Assembly (NCBI GenBank): GCA_028703545.1
Contig: JAQVMR010000029.1
Location: 1 to 11,206 of the forward strand
Origin: Patescibacteria group bacterium
GTDB lineage: Bacteria; Patescibacteriota; Patescibacteriia; UBA1558; S5-K13
DNA length: 11,206 nucleotides
Direction of reading: 5' to 3'
Below the pieces are notes generated by a model. The model was not told the DNA's origin and searched no databases. It saw nothing but the letters and a program-made list of their open reading frames with translations. A program made the position numbers and the translations under genes. Shown here piece after piece: positions 7,380 through 11,206 of this stretch. Numbering within the stretch: the first letter of the stretch is position 1; each line of letters starts with the position of its first letter.

Positions 7380-7456
7380 GCACTCGTAGCTCAACTGAAT
7401 AGAGCGCCTGGCTTCGGACCAGGAGGTTGTGGGTTTGAGTCCTACCGGGTGCACCA
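7380..7456 (+). tRNA. tRNA-Arg (anticodon UCG)
   Basis: This is a 77-nt cloverleaf. The acceptor arms GCACTCG and CGGGTGC pair with one T-G wobble. The D arm is GCTC...GAGC, the anticodon stem CCTGG/CCAGG encloses loop CTTCGGA (anticodon TCG, reading CGA), and the T arm is GTGGG/CCTAC with one wobble. CCA is encoded. It sits between two paralogous serine hydrolase genes and has its own promoter. No intrinsic terminator follows, so transcription may continue into the second hydrolase. Confidence 0.97.
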
Positions 7457-7462
7457 ATATAA

Positions 7463-7490
7463 TTGATTTTTAAAGTAATTTTGATATAAT
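7463..7490 (+). promoter_or_regulatory. Extended -10 promoter for the second serine hydrolase
   Basis: TTGATT (7463-7468), a 16-nt spacer and TGATATAAT (extended -10; TATAAT at 7485-7490) predict a start near 7497, about 23 nt before the ATG at 7520. Confidence 0.6.
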
Positions 7491-7519
7491 TATAATTATT
7501 TTTACAATCTATTATTAAA

Positions 7520-8551
7520 ATGTTATCTATAATTAAAAATAGTATTAAGTATAAAAATCAGTTTTTATTAATTATTTTATTTATCATATTTTTTTGTTTA
7601 GGATTTTTAGTGAGTAGTTATTTAAATAAAAAACCAGAAGAAATCACTGAGAAAAGATACAAAAATATAGATTACAATGAATTTAAATATATAAATCCAC
7701 TTTTTGAGTGCAATAATTATAATTATAGGCCAAATAAAGAAATGGCTAGCACAAAGAATAAGATAAAAAAATATGTAGAAGAGAAAATAGAAGAAAATAA
7801 AATATCTTTTGTTTCTGTATATTTTAGGGATTTAAACAACGGCCCATGGTTTGGTATAAATGAGGGGGCTGATTTTTCACCAGCAAGTTTAATAAAAGTT
7901 CCAGTAATGATGGCATATTTTTATGAAGCAGAAAAAGACCCAGAGATACTAAATAAATCAATAACAGTAAATAAAAATTTTGATTATAGTTCGCAAAATA
8001 TCCAGCCAGAGGTAAAGCTTGAAATGAACAAATCTTATTCAATAGAAGAATTAATAGAAAGAATGATCATTTACTCCGATAATTACGCCTATGATTTACT
8101 TTTAGAGAATATAGATAATAAAAAAATATTCGAAGTTTATGCAAATCTTGGTATGTTTAAAATAGCATACGACACATATGATTCAGCCGGAGACATTATA
8201 AACGTTAAAGAATATTCAAGTTTTTTTAGGGTTTTATTTAATGCATCATATATAAATAAATATTACTCCCAAAAGGCCTTATCTATCTTAACAAAGTCGT
8301 CAATGAAAAATGGAATTATGGCTGGAATTCCGAATAGTATTGATTTAGCACATAAATATGGAGAGCGAACTTATAGTGGAAAAAGGGATACTCAATTCCA
8401 CGATTGTGGCATAATTTATTATCCAAATCATCCATATTTATTATGTATTATGACAAAAAATAGTGGACGAAATTTAAATAATTCTTTTAGTATTGTTAAA
8501 AATATATCTAAAATGATTTTTGAATATGTTAGTTTAAATAGTGAACAATAA
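7520..8551 (+). CDS. Membrane-anchored beta-lactamase-fold serine hydrolase, copy 2
   Basis: The 343-residue paralog of the 6294-7292 product has a single N-terminal membrane helix (about 15-34), a charged linker, then the hydrolase domain. FRDLNNGPWFGINE is conserved word for word with copy 1. The nucleophile motif is S123-L-I-K126 (in PASLIKVPVM), SDN is at 186-188, and the KTG position reads KYG (279-281), followed by HDCGIIYYPNHPYLLCIMT. No ExxLN motif was seen. Like copy 1 it is probably an envelope peptidase or transpeptidase-like enzyme rather than a beta-lactamase. The two copies flank tRNA-Arg, and copy 2 has its own extended -10 promoter, so expression can differ. Substrate unknown. 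No Shine-Dalgarno site is visible. Confidence 0.87.
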   Translation: MLSIIKNSIKYKNQFLLIILFIIFFCLGFLVSSYLNKKPEEITEKRYKNIDYNEFKYINPLFECNNYNYRPNKEMASTKNKIKKYVEEKIEENKISFVSVYFRDLNNGPWFGINEGADFSPASLIKVPVMMAYFYEAEKDPEILNKSITVNKNFDYSSQNIQPEVKLEMNKSYSIEELIERMIIYSDNYAYDLLLENIDNKKIFEVYANLGMFKIAYDTYDSAGDIINVKEYSSFFRVLFNASYINKYYSQKALSILTKSSMKNGIMAGIPNSIDLAHKYGERTYSGKRDTQFHDCGIIYYPNHPYLLCIMTKNSGRNLNNSFSIVKNISKMIFEYVSLNSEQ

Positions 8552-8709
8552 ATGCAATATAATCTCAATTAGGTCAATTATTATATATTATTATTTTAAT
8601 AAACATCTTCAATTTTTGGTTTAAAATATTGGCATCTGAATTTTGTTAGGCCAGCCCCTTCCTTGATATTATTTTATAATATTGATAGTATATTATTGTT
8701 TTTATAAAG
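8552..8709. other. AT-rich gap without a recognisable gene
   Basis: The gap between the second serine hydrolase and tRNA-Lys shows no credible reading frame, terminator or structured RNA on either strand. A short GC-richer patch (GGCCAGCCCC, 8649-8658) stands out but has no pairing partner nearby. Confidence 0.5.
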
Positions 8710-8715
8710 TATAAT
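8710..8715 (+). promoter_or_regulatory. Possible -10 box for tRNA-Lys
   Basis: A perfect TATAAT ends 21 nt before the tRNA 5' end. The nearest -35-like hexamer (TTGATA, 8682-8687) is 22 nt away, longer than optimal, so the promoter is tentative. Confidence 0.35.
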
Positions 8716-8736
8716 AATATTTATATTATTTTTTAT

Positions 8737-8812
8737 GCGCTGTTAGCTCAGTTGGTAGAGCAGTTGCCTCTTAAGCAAACGGTCGCAGGTTCGAATCCTG
8801 CACAGCGTACCA
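8737..8812 (+). tRNA. tRNA-Lys (anticodon CUU)
   Basis: This is a 76-nt cloverleaf. The acceptor arms GCGCTGT and ACAGCGT give six standard pairs plus a G1-U72 wobble at the end. The D arm is GCTC...GAGC, the anticodon loop CTCTTAA carries CTT (reading AAG), and the T arm GCAGG-TTCGAAT-CCTGC is perfect. CCA is encoded. The anticodon stem GTTGC/GCAAA has a G27-A43 mismatch. The rest closely resembles other bacterial tRNA-Lys sequences. A terminator follows at 8862, and the foreign-looking region begins beyond it. Confidence 0.94.
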
Positions 8813-8861
8813 TTCTTTGAGAGATTCGAGAGACCTCAATGCCCTTGTTGTGACACATAAT

Positions 8862-8888
8862 AAAAACACTCAGAAAAGAGCGTTTTTT
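8862..8888 (+). terminator. Intrinsic terminator after tRNA-Lys
   Basis: AAAAACACTC, loop AGAAAA, then GAGCGTTTTTT: about a 10-bp stem with one A-C mismatch, running into a T-tract. It lies 49 nt after the tRNA CCA end. Confidence 0.75.
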
Positions 8889-8911
8889 ATTTATATTGAC
8901 TATGTTTAATT

Positions 8912-9244
8912 TTATAAAATATGATCTTGGTAACTTGCTGTAATTCTATTTAATGCTATATTACTATATTCTTTATTATTATAGATAGATATAAAATTTC
9001 TTCCAAGATTTTTTGCTACTAAGGCAGTCGTTCCACTTCCAGAAAAGGGGTCAATAATAATATCATTTTTTTTGGTTGCGCCAACTATGAATCTTTCTAA
9101 TATTTCAATTGGCTTTTGAGATGGATGTTTGCCAAATTTTTTTTCTCCACTGGGGGTAGATGGGACATTCCACAGATTTCTTAATTGTAATTTTTTAGTT
9201 TTAAATATATTTTTGTCCTTCTCCCACCGAATAATTTTTACAGC
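8912..9244 (-). pseudogene. 3' remnant of a beta-class DNA methyltransferase (N6-adenine or N4-cytosine)
   Basis: This frame encodes about 111 residues ending with TAA at 8914-8912 and contains no Met, so no normal start. It reads NLWNVPSTPSGEKKFGKHPS, QKPIEILERFI, then DPFSGSGTT, the SAM-binding motif I of DNA methyltransferases, followed by a segment ending KEYSNIALNRI. In beta-class enzymes the catalytic DPPY motif comes first and FxGxG last, so this is the C-terminal third; the catalytic half is missing. The frame upstream meets a stop inside the terminator hairpin of the RiPP-like cassette, so the 5' part was probably removed when that cassette arrived. I did not find the missing half in the rest of the window. 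It might be a recent loss, since the remaining frame is undamaged. Confidence 0.82.
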
Positions 9245-9272
9245 AAAAAAGGGAACAAATTAATGTTCCCTT
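9245..9272 (-). terminator. Intrinsic terminator of the RiPP-like cassette
   Basis: On the minus strand, AAGGGAACA-TTAATT-TGTTCCCTT is a perfect 9-bp stem with a 6-nt loop, directly followed by further T residues (six in a row). It lies 22 nt after the peptide stop codon and marks the edge of the methyltransferase remnant. Confidence 0.88.
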
Positions 9273-9294
9273 GTAACTTAGTTCAGTTCATTTC

Positions 9295-9456
9295 TTAGCA
9301 ATGTCCACATTTGCAGTTTTGACATTTGCAAATGCAATTTTTGCAATTCGTGGCATTCGATGTGTCAGCATGAGACTGTTCTCCAATGGGTGTCTCTGAT
9401 GGAGCAACACCTGTCGCATGGCTGTGCTTATCGAGGACCTGATCCAGTGTCTTCAT
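9295..9456 (-). CDS. 53-residue Cys-rich peptide, candidate RiPP precursor
   Basis: The peptide begins MKTLDQVLDKHSHATGVAPS, a Cys-free, leader-like first part (residues 1-37), and ends with seven cysteines in 16 residues: C38, C41, C43, C45, C48, C50, C53. The core is two C-x-N-C-x-C units (38-43 and 45-50) joined by K44 and followed by GHC. The ATG lies one base after the stop of the radical SAM gene, and AAGGAGGTG in that gene's last codons is its ribosome binding site. A strong terminator closes the unit. Such a leader plus Cys-dense end next to a SPASM maturase is the layout of thioether RiPPs (sactipeptides, ranthipeptides, SCIFF-type). No named precursor family was recognised. A small metal-binding, metallothionein-like product is the main alternative. 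It was found by direct translation of the strand. Confidence 0.85.
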   Translation of the reverse strand: MKTLDQVLDKHSHATGVAPSETPIGEQSHADTSNATNCKNCICKCQNCKCGHC

Positions 9457-9457
9457 T

Positions 9458-10492
9458 TTACACCTCCTTATTTAATTTATTTGGGTTGAAAATTAGCCAG
9501 TTTAATGGACATCCACCTCCGCAAACAGTATAATTTTTACATTCTGCACAGGATTGCATTGGGTAAGATGTCAATTTATTGTATGTCCTGTTCATATTTT
9601 CACTATACCAAAAAGATTTTAAAGATTCAACGTCATCAAAATCTTCGCCATATTTGCCAAGAGGAAATTCATATAGGCAATTACATGGGATCAATTGCCC
9701 CTTTTCATTAAAGACCATTCCTTGTCTACCAAAGATATGGCATACAGAAAATATTTGATTTCGCTCTCTTGCTTTAGTAATAAATTCTTGTGGCCAAATA
9801 CAATAAGGTAGTGATTGTTGGAATGAAAAGTTTGAGCCAACGAGTTCATTTATTTTTTCATAATGACTCGTTAAACATTCTACAGTTTCTTCTGGGCTCA
9901 TCATATACCCTCGTTGAGGTGTTTGCTCAAAGAATACTGGTGCACAAAAATCTACCAATATTTCTTTTGCACCATTTATCACAGCTGTTTCTACTATTTC
10001 GCTTAGATTGTAAGATATAAGTTTACTTACGGTTATTGAGACATTGAAATTAACATCCGTAAAAACGCTTAAGTTTTGGATTCCACTGAGAACTTTTTGG
10101 AATTCTTTATTTCCAGTTAATTCCTCATGTTGCTGGGCATTACCAGCCTTCAAGGAGATTGAAACTGAATCCGTTTTAGAATCTTTAAACTTTCTGAGGA
10201 AGTTTTCGTCTGAGAACATGTACCCATTTGTTACTAATGCAACTTTCATACCATTTTCATGGACATCATTTATCGTATCGAAAATATGGGGCCAAAGCGT
10301 TGGTTCTCCCCCGATTAGGATTATAGAAGACACTCCTATATCTTTTGAAAGTTTGATAATCTTCTTTGCCAATTCATACGGCATATCCACATCTTTTTTA
10401 TAAGCTGTTTCTTCCGCATAACACCACTTGCAACGAAAATTGCAAGCTCTATTAACCGTAAGCCAGATGCCACCAACATTTAAGTTCTTCAT
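9458..10492 (-). CDS. Radical SAM/SPASM protein, probable RiPP maturase
   Basis: The 344-residue protein has the radical SAM motif C17-x3-C21-x2-C24 (CNFRCKWC) that binds the SAM-cleaving [4Fe-4S] cluster. GGEP is at 61-64 and a partial TIM barrel follows. The C-terminus is SPASM-like: C251-x13-G265-x4-C270, then C315-x2-C318-x5-C324-x3-C328, ligands for auxiliary Fe-S clusters. The final Cys expected after C328 is missing; C231 and C272 are spare. There is no N-terminal RRE leader-binding domain, since only 16 residues precede the first Cys. An AGGAGG site precedes the ATG. The product most likely modifies the adjacent Cys-rich peptide, for example by thioether links. SPASM enzymes also include sulfatase maturases and others, so substrate assignment rests on the tight gene pairing. 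No transporter or protease is present in the window. Confidence 0.93.
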   Translation of the reverse strand: MKNLNVGGIWLTVNRACNFRCKWCYAEETAYKKDVDMPYELAKKIIKLSKDIGVSSIILIGGEPTLWPHIFDTINDVHENGMKVALVTNGYMFSDENFLRKFKDSKTDSVSISLKAGNAQQHEELTGNKEFQKVLSGIQNLSVFTDVNFNVSITVSKLISYNLSEIVETAVINGAKEILVDFCAPVFFEQTPQRGYMMSPEETVECLTSHYEKINELVGSNFSFQQSLPYCIWPQEFITKARERNQIFSVCHIFGRQGMVFNEKGQLIPCNCLYEFPLGKYGEDFDDVESLKSFWYSENMNRTYNKLTSYPMQSCAECKNYTVCGGGCPLNWLIFNPNKLNKEV

Positions 10493-10503
10493 AAGAACCT
10501 CCT

Positions 10504-10605
10504 AATATTTTTTTATTGATTTATCATTTAAGTTAAAATAAATATGGGTACAAAATATTTTTTTATTGATTTATCATTTAAGTTAAAATAAATATGGGTA
10601 CAAAA
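10504..10605. repeat. Perfect tandem direct repeat, 50-bp period, upstream of the radical SAM gene
   Basis: Bases 10504-10555 are identical to 10554-10605, giving two copies of a 50-bp unit. Each contains TTTATCATTTAAGTTAAAAT and, further on, ATGGGTACAAAA. The block ends 12 nt before the maturase ATG and adjoins its ribosome binding site. Each unit has an 11-bp palindrome TTTAAGTTAAA. It could duplicate an operator or a promoter region, or simply be replication slippage. Only two copies and no spacers exist, so it is not a CRISPR array. Confidence 0.95.
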
Positions 10606-10629
10606 AAAGAGAGTTCCGAAAATATAAAC

Positions 10630-10656
10630 AATACGATGGTGCTTCACCATTGTGTT
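10630..10656. repeat. Strong hairpin in the leader region of the radical SAM operon
   Basis: AATACGATGGTG-CTT-CACCATTGTGTT can form a 12-bp stem (two G-U pairs) with a 3-nt loop. Neither strand has an adjoining T-tract, so it is not a standard terminator. It lies about 138 nt before the maturase ATG, within the possible leader. Confidence 0.6.
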
Positions 10657-10684
10657 ATTTAATTAAAACCCCCATATCACATAT

Positions 10685-10713
10685 TTTATATAAGATAAAA
10701 TATTATTAATTAA
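10685..10713 (-). promoter_or_regulatory. Tentative promoter of the RiPP-like operon
   Basis: On the minus strand, TATAAA (10690-10685) has TTAATT 17 nt upstream (10713-10708). It would give a leader of roughly 185 nt containing the 10630-10656 hairpin and both 50-bp repeats. The -35 is poor and the region is AT-rich, so this is weak. Confidence 0.3.
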
Positions 10714-10722
10714 AGAAGAACC

Positions 10723-10750
10723 ATTAATGTGGTGATAACACCGTATTAAT
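10723..10750. repeat. Inverted repeat related to the 10630-10656 hairpin
   Basis: ATTAATGTGGTG-ATAA-CACCGTATTAAT is a 12-bp inverted repeat with two central G-U pairs and a 4-nt loop. Read on the minus strand it shares AATACG, GGTG and CACCA with the hairpin at 10630-10656, so the two may be related elements in opposite orientation. It lies between the two divergent transcription units. Confidence 0.5.
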
Positions 10751-10761
10751 ACCTCTACTCC

Positions 10762-10790
10762 TTGACAAATTGCCTCCTATGTTGTATTAT
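10762..10790 (+). promoter_or_regulatory. Strong sigma70-type promoter for the 63-residue ORF
   Basis: A perfect TTGACA (10762-10767), a 17-nt spacer and TATTAT (10785-10790) predict a start near 10797, about 47 nt before the ATG at 10844. Confidence 0.72.
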
Positions 10791-10843
10791 TAATTTACTA
10801 TTTTATCCTAATTTAAACATATCACTTCCAATTTTCTTGTCAA

Positions 10844-11035
10844 ATGGAAAAACTGTTATCGTGTCTCATTTGTCTCATTTTGTGTTTAGGACCCCGACCG
10901 ATATGCCTAGTTCATAATGCCAAGAAGACTCAAAGAAAGCCTATGGACATTGTATATAAATACTTCGAGACCACGCCACAGTACCACCCGATTCGTCCCG
11001 CAAAGCGTGACCCACTCGTAGTCTTTGATCACTAA
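10844..11035 (+). CDS. Unrecognised 63-residue protein in its own transcription unit
   Basis: The product starts with a Cys- and Leu-rich hydrophobic segment (residues 4-15, with C7, C10, C14; C21 follows GPRPI). A basic polar middle follows (HNAKKTQRKPMDIVYKYFET) and the C-terminus ends HPIRPAKRDPLVVFDH. I do not recognise it. It is bounded by a strong promoter and by a terminator that begins 3 nt after its TAA, which suggests a genuine small gene. No Shine-Dalgarno site precedes the ATG, so the transcript (about 270 nt) could instead be a non-coding RNA; a shorter frame at Met34 is also possible. The sequence is clearly more GC-rich than its surroundings, hinting at separate origin or unusual constraint. 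Confidence 0.5.
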   Translation: MEKLLSCLICLILCLGPRPICLVHNAKKTQRKPMDIVYKYFETTPQYHPIRPAKRDPLVVFDH

Positions 11036-11038
11036 AGT

Positions 11039-11065
11039 ATCCTCAATATATCCGAGGATTTTTTT
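11039..11065 (+). terminator. Intrinsic terminator after the 63-residue ORF
   Basis: ATCCTC and GAGGAT form a 6-bp stem around a 9-nt loop, followed by a run of seven T residues counted from the end of the stem (11059-11065). It starts 3 nt after the ORF stop codon. Confidence 0.8.
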
Positions 11066-11092
11066 GTTTGAGTTAATTTCGTATTATTCTAA

Positions 11093-11121
11093 ATAGATAT
11101 GCGACATAGAAATGATATAAT
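11093..11121 (+). promoter_or_regulatory. Extended -10 promoter for the gene at the right edge
   Basis: TAGATA (11093-11098), a 17-nt spacer and TGATATAAT (TATAAT at 11116-11121) predict a start near 11128, about 30 nt before the ATG at 11158. Confidence 0.55.
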
Positions 11122-11160
11122 TAGGTTACATTACTAACTAATTAAATATCATAATCTATG
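11105..11160. repeat. Long imperfect inverted repeat over the right-edge promoter
   Basis: The arms CATAGA-A-ATGATAT-AATTAG (11105-11124) and CTAATT-AA-ATATCAT-AA-TCTATG (11138-11160) pair at 19 positions around a 13-nt centre. The left arm includes the -10 box and the right arm ends on the ATG. Because transcription would begin inside the centre, a DNA-level role (repressor binding, or an element end) is likelier than an mRNA hairpin. Confidence 0.6.
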
Positions 11161-11206
11161 CCACAATATGATTCTATCACAAAAATAAGGGTTTGTTGGA
11201 GCCTTT
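11158..11206 (+). CDS. Start of an unidentified gene, cut by the right edge
   Basis: An ATG at 11158 opens a frame reading MPQYDSITKIRVCWSL up to the window end. It follows a good extended -10 promoter at a sensible distance, which supports a real start. Sixteen residues are too few to identify the product. A mobile-element or DNA-binding protein would fit the accessory context, but this is speculation. Confidence 0.4.
   Translation, partial: MPQYDSITKIRVCWSL

Noticed and set aside
1..8551. UGA recoded as Gly (as in Gracilibacteria/Absconditabacteria)
   Set aside because: Genes are full length with normal GGN glycines, and all visible stops are TAA; no in-frame UGA is needed.
8737..9250. 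Direct repeat of the tRNA-Lys 3' end as an attachment site
   Set aside because: I found no second copy of the T-arm or acceptor sequence within the window, and no integrase is visible.
10044..10403. 119-residue open frame on the plus strand
   Set aside because: It lies wholly antisense to the radical SAM gene, which has clear motifs, and has no recognisable product.
10504..10605. Possible CRISPR array from the repeated 50-bp unit
   Set aside because: Only two directly adjacent copies with no spacer between them; no cas genes nearby.
10921..11022. Alternative 34-codon frame starting MPRRLKESL inside the small ORF region
   Set aside because: It is shorter, has no better start signal, and its stop does not abut the terminator as the 63-codon frame does.

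Overview
The window is very AT-rich and gene-dense. It looks like chromosomal DNA of a Patescibacteria (Candidate Phyla Radiation) bacterium. This placement is an inference from gene content: tandem small TrbC/VirB2-like pilins, a solute-binding lipoprotein with an atypical lipobox, membrane-anchored beta-lactamase-fold serine hydrolases, and many genes without a Shine-Dalgarno site. Every gene whose end is visible stops with TAA, and nothing suggests UGA recoding.

Positions 1-4649 are one minus-strand block. In transcription order it holds galU, an extracellular solute-binding lipoprotein, a pilin-like protein with a Cys-rich ectodomain, and four more small pilin-like proteins; the last runs off the left edge. 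One of them (868-1263) has its own promoter, a good ribosome binding site and a 5'-UTR hairpin, and may be the main subunit. The block looks like a cell-surface module (nucleotide-sugar supply, ligand capture, pilus-like subunits).

Positions 4756-8812 run on the plus strand: an RluA/RluD-type pseudouridine synthase, guanylate kinase, two paralogous serine hydrolases with tRNA-Arg(UCG) between them, then tRNA-Lys(CUU) and its terminator.

Positions 8890-11206 look like an accessory island next to tRNA-Lys. They contain the 3' remnant of a beta-class DNA methyltransferase and a two-gene RiPP-like cassette on the minus strand. The cassette is a radical SAM/SPASM protein whose last codons form the ribosome binding site of a 53-residue peptide ending in seven closely spaced cysteines, closed by a strong terminator. 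Upstream of the cassette lie a perfect 50-bp tandem repeat and two related hairpins. Then come a complete plus-strand unit encoding an unrecognised 63-residue protein with base composition unlike its surroundings, and the start of another gene behind a promoter embedded in an inverted repeat. The RiPP-like cassette is the best candidate for an undescribed system.
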